Position numbers and translations under genes: made by a program
The notes under the pieces: generated by a model
Told to the model about the DNA's origin: nothing
What the model saw: the letters and a program-made list of their open reading frames with translations, nothing else
Database searches by the model: none
From: an uncultured Clostridia bacterium
GTDB taxonomy: Bacteria > Bacillota > Clostridia > RUG12999
Length of the DNA: 42,141 bases
NCBI GenBank assembly: GCA_934792465.1
Contig: CAKVOK010000028.1
Coordinates: forward strand, 1 to 42,141
Direction of reading: 5' to 3'
Shown: piece after piece, positions 32,779 to 40,018 of the stretch
Position numbering within the stretch: the first letter of the stretch is position 1
Layout: each line of letters opens with the position of its first letter

Positions 32779-33885
32779 TTAATCCGATGTCATTCTGTCA
32801 AGCATAGTGATAAGTTCTGCTCTTGTTACGCTGTCATACGGATGAAAATATCCGTTAGCGTCGCCTTGCATAATGCCAAGTTTGTTTGCAAGGTAAGTAT
32901 ATTCAAACATTCTTTTTACATTTTCGGGGATTGTGCCGTGCATTGCATAAAGATTTTCATAATCATCTTTGAATGCTGCTGTCACATCCGCTTGTATATC
33001 CTGTATTGACGGAAGCTCAGTATTTATTATTTCTTTATCCTTTTTGATTTCAACCAATGCCTCCGCAACGTGCATACGCATAGCCGCTGTTTCGGGCAAA
33101 AAATAATTTAAGCCTTTATCAGACACTTCTACATACGGAATATTTGTTTCATAAGATATGGGAAGCGGATAAACGGGAATATATTCAGCACTGCACTCCA
33201 AATACGAATAATACCAATTTTCTGCCTTAACATCGTCATAGCTCAGCGCTGTCTTTTCTTGCAAATCAAATGCCAATGCAAGTATTTTTGCAAGCTCCGC
33301 ACGGGTTACAGAGTTATCGGGCTTGAATGTTCCGTCCGGATATCCGGATATAATACCTTTATCTTTCCACCTGTTAATGGTACTCTCTGCCCAATGACCG
33401 CTTATATCATTAAACTTATTTGACACAGTATCGGAACAATATAACCCGGATAAAGATTTAATCACATTTGTTGTATCTTTAACCAAATATTCACAGTAAT
33501 TCGGTTTATCGTAATCCGCATATCTTCCAAAGAATACTTCACCTTTTTCTGTAATACAAAGATATAAAATATTATTATCAGCGCTTTGGAAAGTAATATA
33601 ATATCGTTCCGTTGTTTGAACTACATATGATTCATTCACCTTGTCAATTTGAGCACTGAATAATTCATTTTGCAATACGTCGTTAGATAATTGCAAAATT
33701 TTATCCGCCGTTTTCGTGTTTGTCATACTGATTTTGTTAAATGTTGTGTCATTTTCACCATAAATATCGTGATAATAATCTTTAACATATTGTCTTATTG
33801 TATACGAATCACTTGCATATGCAATAGCCGACATTGCGGAAAACAACAATGCCATACTTAATATAACCGTTAAAATCTTTTTCAT
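32779..33885 (-). CDS. Secreted SLH-domain protein
   Basis: A 368-residue exported protein. Signal peptide to about residue 24 (ending AYA). The N-terminal part (30-160) has no known domain. Three SLH repeats follow: a complete one near 163-205 (FNDISGHWAESTINRWKD, then ISGYPDGTFKPDNSVTRAEL), a diverged middle one, and a C-terminal one ending GIMQGDANGYFHPYDSVTRAEL. SLH domains bind pyruvylated wall polymers, so it should coat the cell surface. GGAGG precedes the ATG. Function of the N-terminal part is unknown. Confidence 0.9.
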   Translation of the reverse strand: MKKILTVILSMALLFSAMSAIAYASDSYTIRQYVKDYYHDIYGENDTTFNKISMTNTKTADKILQLSNDVLQNELFSAQIDKVNESYVVQTTERYYITFQSADNNILYLCITEKGEVFFGRYADYDKPNYCEYLVKDTTNVIKSLSGLYCSDTVSNKFNDISGHWAESTINRWKDKGIISGYPDGTFKPDNSVTRAELAKILALAFDLQEKTALSYDDVKAENWYYSYLECSAEYIPVYPLPISYETNIPYVEVSDKGLNYFLPETAAMRMHVAEALVEIKKDKEIINTELPSIQDIQADVTAAFKDDYENLYAMHGTIPENVKRMFEYTYLANKLGIMQGDANGYFHPYDSVTRAELITMLDRMTSD

Positions 33886-33927
33886 AATTAGGCTTCCTCC
33901 TCTGTTTAATCAAAATACCTGGAATAA

Positions 33928-34083
33928 TTAATTGAATTGATACTCCGTCAGATTATATGTTCCGTAGTGTATAAATTCCGATTTGAAATTCCCTGACGGA
34001 ACAACCCGATACAAGGATATTATACCGGTATTTTCTTTGTCAAATTCTGTCCTTACATAATGCTTGTTGCTTTTGAAATACAT
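33928..34083 (-). pseudogene. Possible gene fragment (51 residues)
   Basis: An open frame ending in RVVPSGNFKSEFIHYGTYN with a Tyr/Phe-rich, strand-like pattern that reads like the C-terminal end of a larger beta-rich domain. An in-frame stop lies shortly upstream and the ATG has only a poorly placed GAGG. No domain is recognised. It may be the remnant of a gene lost next to the SLH gene. The rest of 33886-34328 shows nothing else. Confidence 0.35.
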
Positions 34084-34328
34084 AACCTCATCGGAAATAC
34101 AATATAAAAATCGCCGGTTCGACTTTTAATATAATTATATCACATTTTTGTTGTTTAGTAAATACTTGCGATCCGAAATCGGCGCATTGACCATAAATTT
34201 TTTTCCAACGAACCCGCTAATCCGTGCTTTCGGCACTGCATATCCGACAAAAAATAATTTAATATTTGTCTGCAATACCTTTCGGATAATGTTATATTTG
34301 ATAACTTAAAAATGAAATCGAAAAGCAA

Positions 34329-34374
34329 AGAGGGGGTGTTGCAAAACAATTTCGTTTTGCAACACCCTCTTTTA
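34329..34374 (-). terminator. Terminator of the Hsp20 gene
   Basis: A nearly perfect inverted repeat, AGGGTGTTGCAAAAC against GTTTTGCAACACCC, with flanking AAAGAGG/CTCTTT that gives U-rich ends on both strands. It is close in sequence to the terminator after the ClpE-like gene (2526-2567). Confidence 0.88.
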
Positions 34375-34381
34375 ATAAAAA

Positions 34382-34810
34382 TTACTCAATAGCAATTTTG
34401 CTTGTTGAATCAAGTTTTTTCTGTTCCTTTTTCGGAAGAACAACAGTCAAGACGCCTGATTTATATTTTGCTTTTACATCTTCGGGAGTAACATCGCCGA
34501 CATAAAAGCTCCTTGTGCAAACGCCTGCATAGCGTTCCTGTCTTAAAACTCTGCCTTTCTTGTCTTCCTCGTCCTTGTCAAGACCTTTTTCGGCACTGAT
34601 TGTGAGATAACCGTCTTTCACATCAAGGTTAATCTCATCTTTCTTGAAGCCCGGAAGATCAACAGCGATTTCATAGACACCGTCCTTTTCGCGAATATCG
34701 GTCTTCATCAAATTTCTTGCGTGCTTTCCGTACAGCGGATTGTGCGCTCCGAAGAAACCTCCGTCAAAGAAATCATCAAACATATTTTCTCCAAAAATAC
34801 TCGGTAACAT
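34382..34810 (-). CDS. Hsp20/alpha-crystallin small heat-shock protein
   Basis: A 142-residue ATP-independent holdase that keeps unfolding proteins soluble. The short N-terminal arm is Phe-rich (MFDDFFDGGFF). The alpha-crystallin domain (about 36-130) has VDLPGFKKDEI, LTISAEK and the end motif GVLTVVLPKK, where GVL matches the conserved A-x-x-x-GVL. An I-x-I tail is present as KIAIE. GGAGG precedes the ATG. It has its own promoter overlapping that of the divergent regulator. No CIRCE site is visible. Confidence 0.95.
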   Translation of the reverse strand: MLPSIFGENMFDDFFDGGFFGAHNPLYGKHARNLMKTDIREKDGVYEIAVDLPGFKKDEINLDVKDGYLTISAEKGLDKDEEDKKGRVLRQERYAGVCTRSFYVGDVTPEDVKAKYKSGVLTVVLPKKEQKKLDSTSKIAIE

Positions 34811-34948
34811 AAGTCATTCCTCCAATTATTATACTATATTTTATATGAAACCCTGTGCTGTGATTAATACGCATCACAGGATATTTGCTGTTTACTTTTC
34901 ATTATTACCTACTCATCGGTCTCACTTTCTTTCTTATCTTTTAATTAT

Positions 34949-34976
34949 ATTATACAACTTTCTATTGAAAAAACAA
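34949..34976 (-). promoter_or_regulatory. Promoter of the Hsp20 gene
   Basis: On the minus strand, TTGTTT (34976-34971), a 16-nt spacer and TATAAT (34954-34949). The -35 box overlaps the divergent promoter at 34965-34993. Confidence 0.6.
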
Positions 34977-34993
34977 TAATCTTGTGGTACAAT
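34965..34993 (+). promoter_or_regulatory. Promoter of the PucR-type regulator
   Basis: TTGAAA at 34965-34970, a 17-nt spacer and TACAAT at 34988-34993. It overlaps the Hsp20 promoter on the other strand, so the two could not be occupied fully at once. Confidence 0.7.
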
Positions 34994-35052
34994 AAATATG
35001 TGGCATATTGTGCTTACAGCACAAACAGAAAATCAAGGAAGGAGTATTACAG

Positions 35053-36276
35053 ATGAACGAACATAAATGGGCGAATTGCAGCATTCAAACACTTATAAAC
35101 GAGTTTTTTGAACAGGACGATATAAAAAATCTTGCCGAAGATACAGGGATTTTGCTTGAATGTCCGCTGCTGATAATAGATGAAACATTTCATATTGTCG
35201 CACATTTCAATCCGCCCGATTTTTCCGACAAACTTTTTAAGAGTGCAATTTCTTGCGGTATGATTACATATGAAATCGGTGCGATAATAAGCAAAAACGA
35301 CGCTCTCTGTGCGGGAAAAGCCGACTATATTAAATTGGACGAGAGCCCATATAAGAGGCGTTTCGCACCGCTTATCAGTACGGGCGTAAGGCTCGGATAT
35401 TTAATCTGCGTTGATACCGACGGGCATTTGCCGGAAATTCCGCCGGAGATTTGGCAGCAAATCGAAATGATACTGTCCAAACAGTTATTTATCGAAACGA
35501 GCCGGCAAGACAAACCATTTGAAACAACAGAGGAAATACTTATGCATTTGCTGGGCGGCGGTTTCCCGTCCGAACCGTATTTTCGGCTTCAAACAGCAAA
35601 CACATATTTGGCAGATTTCAAGCCGACAGCTTTCGCACTTATCGACCTTACCGTTTACAACAGCGAATATATCGGAAATCGGCATCTGAAAGAAGAAATC
35701 CGGAGGCATTTTGACAATTCGCACGAATTTTTGTATAAAAGCGATGTATTTCTTTTTCTGCACAGTAAGCATGATGTAAATATATTTGCCGAGCTTGCAA
35801 ACGAATTCGGATTAAAAGTAATTATATCCGACCCGATAAACAGCTTATTTGAACTGCCGGAGCTGTACCGAACCGCACACGAGGCACTCGAACTGCTTCT
35901 TGAAGCCAATCTCGGGAACACGAGCGTTTCATCCGTTGCAAATTTGAGAACCCCGCTGATGCTTAAAAATTTATCGCACCGAAAAGACCTTATTCCGCCG
36001 AAGCTTATAAGTCTTGCGGTACACGATAAGTCAAAGGACACAATGTATCTGGAAACGCTCTATTATTATTTGATAAGCAACCGTTCGCTTAAAAAAACCT
36101 GTGACGCATTGTTCACGCACCGCAATACCGTTTTGTATCGTATCCGCAGAATACAGGAAGATTTTTTAATTCCTGTTGACGATACTGCAATGCACACCGA
36201 ATTGTTACTTGGCTCTGCGTTATTGTTATTTGAAAGCAGAGGTGCCGCTTTCTTTATGCATATTAAAAATAATTGA
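35053..36276 (+). CDS. PucR/CdaR-type helix-turn-helix regulator
   Basis: A 407-residue regulator. The N-terminal part (about 15-150) looks like a GAF/PAS-type sensor with LLIIDETFHIVAHF and LISTGVRLGYLICVD. A linker of the GGDEF-like CdaR type follows. The C-terminal HTH_30 region has LYYYLISNRSLKKTCDALFTHRNTVLYRIRRI, with the HRNTVLYRIRRI recognition motif typical of the family. The start at 35053 follows GGAAGGAG; the upstream in-frame ATG at 35008 precedes that site. The signal is unknown. Target genes may be near: it is next to Hsp20 and DUF1003. Confidence 0.9.
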   Translation: MNEHKWANCSIQTLINEFFEQDDIKNLAEDTGILLECPLLIIDETFHIVAHFNPPDFSDKLFKSAISCGMITYEIGAIISKNDALCAGKADYIKLDESPYKRRFAPLISTGVRLGYLICVDTDGHLPEIPPEIWQQIEMILSKQLFIETSRQDKPFETTEEILMHLLGGGFPSEPYFRLQTANTYLADFKPTAFALIDLTVYNSEYIGNRHLKEEIRRHFDNSHEFLYKSDVFLFLHSKHDVNIFAELANEFGLKVIISDPINSLFELPELYRTAHEALELLLEANLGNTSVSSVANLRTPLMLKNLSHRKDLIPPKLISLAVHDKSKDTMYLETLYYYLISNRSLKKTCDALFTHRNTVLYRIRRIQEDFLIPVDDTAMHTELLLGSALLLFESRGAAFFMHIKNN

Positions 36277-36293
36277 AAAAGGAATGATTTATT

Positions 36294-36815
36294 ATGAAAG
36301 AGAACAGAAAACTATTAAAAGAAGTGCTGAAAGACATTCGGCACGATATGACGGACGAGGAAGTTTTGAATCTTTTGGCTGACAGCAAAATCTCAATAAG
36401 TCCCAAAAACGAAAAAGCGAAATATACTCTCGGGCAGCGTGCCGCCGATAAAATTGCCAAATTTGCCGGAAGCTGGGCATTCATATTTTCGTTTACGGGT
36501 ATTCTTATACTGTGGATGGCAGTAAATGCTATGCTTGCTGCCAAAGCATTTGACCCGTATCCGTTTATTTTGCTTAACTTGGTTTTGTCCTGCGTGGCTG
36601 CCATTCAAGCGCCGCTTATTATGATGAGCCAGAACAGACAAGAAGAAAAAGACCGTCACCGTGCCGAAAACGATTATAAAGTCAACCTTAAAACCGAAAT
36701 TATGATAGAGGATATTTTTGATAAGGTTACTGCGATTTTGAAAAGGCAATCGGAAATGGAGAAGCAAATCCGAAATATGCAGAATGAAAATAATATTGAA
36801 CCGACGAAAAAATAG
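36294..36815 (+). CDS. DUF1003 membrane protein
   Basis: A 173-residue membrane protein with the DUF1003 core: two helices (about 60-80 and 88-110) separated by FDPYPFILLNLVLSC, then AAIQAPLIMMSQNRQ and a C-terminal coiled coil with DRHRAENDY. Length fits the family. Function unknown; often found near transport or stress genes. It follows the PucR-type gene by 17 nt and is likely cotranscribed. Confidence 0.92.
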   Translation: MKENRKLLKEVLKDIRHDMTDEEVLNLLADSKISISPKNEKAKYTLGQRAADKIAKFAGSWAFIFSFTGILILWMAVNAMLAAKAFDPYPFILLNLVLSCVAAIQAPLIMMSQNRQEEKDRHRAENDYKVNLKTEIMIEDIFDKVTAILKRQSEMEKQIRNMQNENNIEPTKK

Positions 36816-36836
36816 GCATTGTATAATTTTACAAAT

Positions 36837-36896
36837 ATAAAACTAAGGACAGCGAAAGGTATACAAATATGCTCATCGCTGTTCTTTAGTTTTTTA
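36837..36896. terminator. Terminator of the regulator/DUF1003 unit
   Basis: AAAACTAAGGACAGCGA pairs with TCGCTGTTCTTTAGTTTT with one bulge. Six T follow on the plus strand; the minus strand also carries a U-rich end. Confidence 0.88.
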
Positions 36897-37014
36897 ATAA
36901 CAAGTGATTTATAGTTCCCTTGCGCAAATTTTGCTGTCTGCAATCGTCCAAATATTTATTACAGTCCTATTCAAAAGTAATTGTTTCCGCACTCGCCATT
37001 TGCAATTTTTTCAT
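36886..37014 (-). pseudogene. Decayed tyrosine recombinase N-terminus
   Basis: An ATG with AAAGGAAG upstream starts MKKLQMASAETITFE, then an in-frame TAG (36969-36967), then the frame goes on as DCNKYLDDCRQQNLRKGTIN before it is lost in the terminator. The joined reading looks like the SAM-like N-terminal core-binding domain of phage-type integrases: F..y...CR.rNLr.gTI. The catalytic part is absent. I infer an old integrase gene broken by a stop and a deletion. Confidence 0.5.
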
Positions 37015-37021
37015 AGTGAAT

Positions 37022-37065
37022 ACTTCCTTTCAAAATATAAAAAAGTTAGACACATCATAGAGAAA
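37022..37065. repeat. Short dispersed repeat, copy A
   Basis: About 44 bp reading TTCCTTTCAAA-(A/T-rich)-AAGTTAGACACATCATAG on the plus strand. It recurs at 38062-38104 with a few changes in the A/T-rich part. Confidence 0.75.
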
Positions 37066-37119
37066 TTCCAAATTGTTTTGTTTGCCGTGGTGCATTTCTT
37101 TGTTTATTTTGTCACTCAT
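37030..37119 (-). CDS. Tiny ORF ahead of the recombinase remnant (29 residues)
   Basis: A 29-residue frame with a strong AGGAGG 9 nt before its ATG and stop 15 nt before the recombinase start. Product: MSDKINKEMHHGKQ and a hydrophobic tail. The arrangement (small ORF, then integrase) is common at clostridial mobile-element ends. Part of its 3' end belongs to the short repeat at 37022-37065. It may be a remnant. Confidence 0.4.
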   Translation of the reverse strand: MSDKINKEMHHGKQNNLEFLYDVSNFFIF

Positions 37120-37174
37120 AACTAAAACCTCCTATAGGTATTATAACATATTTACAAAAAAATTGAAAGTAATA

Positions 37175-37203
37175 TTGACTTTTATTTCAAATAATGATAT
37201 AAT
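37175..37203 (+). promoter_or_regulatory. Promoter of the structured RNA
   Basis: TTGACT at 37175-37180, a 17-nt spacer and TATAAT at 37198-37203. The closing stem of the RNA begins only 3 nt later, so transcription should begin at or in that stem. Confidence 0.8.
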
Positions 37204-37206
37204 GTA

Positions 37207-37430
37207 GTTACCACATATTTATTAATACAATTAAATAATATTATATTGAATAAAAGGATATTTTTTTAATATCTTTATTTTGCTGACCAATATTGCTTTG
37301 TATTTGTTAAAAATGCAGGCTTGCTTCCGAAATAGCTTTATTGGTCAATTTCGTATTAATAAATGTGTGGTAACATTTGAAGTTTAAGCCTCGTTTTTAG
37401 TGCGTGGTGCAGACTTCTGTTGCCACGCAT
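37207..37430 (+). ncRNA. Unassigned structured RNA
   Basis: GTTACCACATATTTATTAATA (given as its arm at 37207-37227) pairs with 37354-37374 over 21 bp with one G-U pair and no mismatch. Inside are a small hairpin (37253-37262 with 37268-37276, one bulge) and a long hairpin whose base is TGACCAATA/TATTGGTCA (37284-37292 with 37339-37347) with further pairs above. A 26-nt single strand leads to a terminator. Own promoter and terminator, no open frame. It is not a riboswitch family I know. A 6S RNA is possible from size and shape, but the usual features are not clear. Confidence 0.7.
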
Positions 37431-37436
37431 TTTTTA
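37401..37436 (+). terminator. Terminator of the structured RNA
   Basis: TGCGTGG pairs with CCACGCA around an inner CAG/CTG stem, followed by TTTTTTATT. It is 62 nt before the start of the next gene, which would therefore be read through only in part, or act as regulated leader. Confidence 0.85.
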
Positions 37437-37498
37437 TTGCGTGAGAATTTAGAAAGGAGTTATATCTGTATTTACAAAGAACAATAGGAGGTGAAAAT

Positions 37499-37783
37499 AT
37501 GTTTCAAAAAATATTTGATGAAAAGGATTCAAAATGGATTCAAATCTATAAGAACACTAATATATGGATATCATTAATTATTGTTGTGTTCGGATTTGTA
37601 TTTGGTTGCATGGATGCTTATTCTGTTATTTATGGTTTCTATATGGACAATATCATCGACATTTTAATTTGGTTTATTCCAAGTGCCATAGTTTCTGCCA
37701 TAAACATTTTAGTAAGTATGCTTCTTGCTAATGTTGCTACTAACATACAAATTATTCGTGAAAAAACAGAATCCGTTGACTAA
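37499..37783 (+). CDS. Small two-helix membrane protein
   Basis: A 94-residue protein with two hydrophobic segments (about 25-48 and 55-82), a charged N-terminus (FDEKDSKWIQIYKN) and a short charged tail. AGGAGG stands at the right distance from the ATG. No family known to me. It lies right behind the structured RNA and may be controlled by it. Confidence 0.75.
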   Translation: MFQKIFDEKDSKWIQIYKNTNIWISLIIVVFGFVFGCMDAYSVIYGFYMDNIIDILIWFIPSAIVSAINILVSMLLANVATNIQIIREKTESVD

Positions 37784-37870
37784 AATATATTAAAACAATA
37801 TGTTTTTATATGATTTTTATGAAAACTATTAAACACTTTTAAAGCACAAAATTGACGAATAACTAAAACA

Positions 37871-37927
37871 AAGTCAGACAATTAACACAAATAATACATA
37901 AAATAATTACTGTTAATTGTCTGACTT
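37871..37927. terminator. 17-bp perfect inverted repeat after the small membrane gene
   Basis: AAGTCAGACAATTAACA at 37871-37887 pairs with 37911-37927 without mismatch; loop 23 nt. AAATTTTATC follows. Probably a terminator for the 37499 gene. The stretch 37928-38061 shows no supported gene. Confidence 0.6.
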
Positions 37928-38061
37928 AAATTTTATCAATTTCCCAAAAGAGAAACATATTTGCAAACACTTGTGCGGCTCATATTGCACTCCGGCAAGT
38001 TCCGAAATATTTAATCTTTGCGATTTTAAAGGCGGATAATGCCGAGAAATACAGCAAATGC

Positions 38062-38104
38062 ATTTCCTTTCAAAGTACAAAAAGTTAGACACATCATAGG
38101 GAAA
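38062..38104. repeat. Short dispersed repeat, copy B
   Basis: Second copy of the 37022-37065 sequence. Here it overlaps the left arm of the terminator at 38084-38127. Confidence 0.75.
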
Positions 38105-38127
38105 AAGTCCAAAATGATGTGTCTGAC
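38084..38127. terminator. Terminator of the GGGtGRT operon
   Basis: GTTAGACACATCAT pairs with ATGATGTGTCTGAC over 14 bp including a G-U pair. Minus-strand readout ends in CTAACTTTTTG; the plus strand is followed by ATTAATTTTTT. It lies 45 nt beyond the stop of the operon. Confidence 0.75.
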
Positions 38128-38171
38128 ATTAATTTTTTAAATATTCACTTCAAAAAGCCGTGAAAACCTTA

Positions 38172-39170
38172 TTATTTCAATGCTTCCGCAACAGCAACTG
38201 CAACAGCAACAGTCATACCAACCATCGGGTTATTACCTGCGCCGATAAGTCCCATCATCTCTACGTGAGCCGGAACAGATGAAGAACCTGCGAACTGTGC
38301 GTCCGAATGCATTCTTCCCATTGTATCCGTCATACCGTACGAAGCCGGGCCTGCTGCCATGTTATCCGGGTGAAGCGTACGTCCCGTACCGCCGCCCGAA
38401 GCAACGGAGAAGTATTTCTTGCCCTGTTCGATACATTCTTTCTTATATGTACCTGCAACCGGGTGCTGGAAACGTGTCGGGTTTGTGGAGTTACCTGTGA
38501 TAGACACATCAACGCCTTCAAGGTGCATTATAGCAACACCCTCACGAACATCGTCTGCGCCGTAGCAGCGAACTTTCGCTCTTTCACCCTTTGAATAAGC
38601 AATTTCTTTTACTATGCTTACTTTGCCCGTCATATAATCAAACTGCGTCTGAACATATGTGAATCCGTTGATTCTCGAGATAATCTGTGCAGCGTCTTTT
38701 CCGAGGCCGTTAAGAATAACTCTCAAATCTTCTTTTCTTGCTTTGTTTGCGCTTCTTGCAAGACCTATAGCACCCTCTGCGGCAGCAAAGGATTCGTGAC
38801 CTGCGAGAAATGCGAAACATTTTGTTTCATCTCTCAAAAGCATTGCGCCGAGATTACCGTGACCGATACCTACTTTTCTGTCGTCCGCAACGGAACCCGG
38901 TATACAGAAGGACTGAAGTCCCAGACCGATTTTTTCGGCAGCTTCGGCTGCGTCTTTCGCATTGTCTTTGATTGCTATTGCCGCACCTGTGATGTATGCC
39001 CAACAAGCGTTTTCAAAACAAATCGGCTGAATACCTTTTACTATGTTATATACGTCTATGCCTTTGTCGTCGCAAATCTGCTTTGCTTCTTCGATAGAGC
39101 CTATGCCGTGTTTTGCAAGCTCTGCGTTTATCTGATCAATTCTTCTTTCGTAACTTTCAAATAATGCCAT
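38172..39170 (-). CDS. GGGtGRT protein
   Basis: A 332-residue protein of the family named after its motif, here VASGGGTGRTLHPDNMAAGP near residue 255. A glycine- and alanine-rich C-terminus follows (MVGMTVAVAVAVAEALK). No transmembrane helix or known catalytic site. Known members lie next to an Fe-S scaffold-like gene, as here (17 nt behind it), but the function is undescribed as far as I know. A role in metal or Fe-S cluster handling is inferred only from that neighbour. GGAGG precedes the ATG. Confidence 0.92.
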   Translation of the reverse strand: MALFESYERRIDQINAELAKHGIGSIEEAKQICDDKGIDVYNIVKGIQPICFENACWAYITGAAIAIKDNAKDAAEAAEKIGLGLQSFCIPGSVADDRKVGIGHGNLGAMLLRDETKCFAFLAGHESFAAAEGAIGLARSANKARKEDLRVILNGLGKDAAQIISRINGFTYVQTQFDYMTGKVSIVKEIAYSKGERAKVRCYGADDVREGVAIMHLEGVDVSITGNSTNPTRFQHPVAGTYKKECIEQGKKYFSVASGGGTGRTLHPDNMAAGPASYGMTDTMGRMHSDAQFAGSSSVPAHVEMMGLIGAGNNPMVGMTVAVAVAVAEALK

Positions 39171-39187
39171 TAGTTTACACCTCCCAA

Positions 39188-39880
39188 TTATTCATGACGA
39201 GGGTCGATAAGCTTTGCAGCGTCATCAACTCTGCCGTACTGACCGCTTGCTTTTGCAAGTGCTTCGTTAGCGTCCATACCTTTTGCAATCATTTCCATCA
39301 TTTTGCCGAGGTGAACAAATTTGTAGCCTATGATAGCGCCGTCTTCGTCAACAGCGATTTTCGTGATATATCCTTCGGCGAGTTCGAGGTATCTCGGACC
39401 TTTTTTAAGAGTTGCGTATGTAGTACCAACCTGGCTTCTGAGGCCTTTACCAAGGTCTTCAAGACCTGCGCCTATCGGCAGACCGTCTTCGGAGAAAGCA
39501 GTCTGAGTACGTCCGTAAACAATCTGAAGGAAAAGCTCTCTCATAGCTGTGTTGATAGCGTCACAAACAAGGTCTGTGTTAAGAGCTTCGAGAATCGTTT
39601 TACCGATTAAGATTTCCGACGCCATAGCTGCGGAATGAGTCATACCCGAACATCCTACAGTTTCAACAAGAGCTTCCTGTATAATACCTTCTTTAACGTT
39701 TAATGTAAGTTTGCAAGTACCCTGCTGCGGTGCGCACCAGCCTATACCGTGTGTAAGACCGGAAATGTCTTTAATTTCTTTCGCCTGAGTCCATTTGCCT
39801 TCCTGAGGAATCGGCGCAGGACCGTGGTATGCGCCTTTGGCAAGAGGACACATTGCTTCTACTTCAGCTGAATATTTCAT
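39188..39880 (-). CDS. IscU/NifU-like Fe-S scaffold family protein
   Basis: A 230-residue protein distantly related to NifU/IscU scaffolds. TVGCSGMTHSAAMASEIL near 87-104 matches the conserved Gly-Cys-Ser...Ser/Ala motif holding a cluster cysteine. Other cysteines: CPLAK near 11, WCAPQQGTC near 49-56 and C106 in DLVCDAI. It is longer than IscU (about 130 residues) and probably not a housekeeping scaffold. Partner of the GGGtGRT protein. AAAGGAG precedes the ATG. Confidence 0.88.
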   Translation of the reverse strand: MKYSAEVEAMCPLAKGAYHGPAPIPQEGKWTQAKEIKDISGLTHGIGWCAPQQGTCKLTLNVKEGIIQEALVETVGCSGMTHSAAMASEILIGKTILEALNTDLVCDAINTAMRELFLQIVYGRTQTAFSEDGLPIGAGLEDLGKGLRSQVGTTYATLKKGPRYLELAEGYITKIAVDEDGAIIGYKFVHLGKMMEMIAKGMDANEALAKASGQYGRVDDAAKLIDPRHE

Positions 39881-39927
39881 TTTATTCTGCTCCTTTCAAA
39901 TATTTTAAAATATTTTTACCGAATTAT

Positions 39928-39956
39928 ATTTTATCACAATCTAAAAATTTTGTCAA
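39928..39956 (-). promoter_or_regulatory. Promoter of the GGGtGRT operon
   Basis: On the minus strand, TTGACA (39956-39951), a 17-nt spacer and TAAAAT (39933-39928). Confidence 0.8.
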
Positions 39957-40018
39957 TAAAAAAACGTTGTTATTATTTCATGAAAATAAATTCGTACAGG
40001 CATAATTTTTCGACATAT

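Noticed and set aside
37207..37374. Firm call of 6S RNA
   Set aside because: Size and rod-like shape would fit, but the open central bubble typical of 6S is not clear and no family sequence was recognised; kept as unassigned.
37931..38061. Frame with RLNISELAGVQYEPHK-like reading on the minus strand
   Set aside because: No start codon with ribosome site in that frame and the frame is short; it may be an old fragment but cannot be supported.
38796..39610. Two overlapping plus-strand frames of 122 and 165 codons
   Set aside because: Antisense shadows of the GGGtGRT and IscU-like genes, which have clear family motifs, ribosome sites and a promoter on the minus strand.
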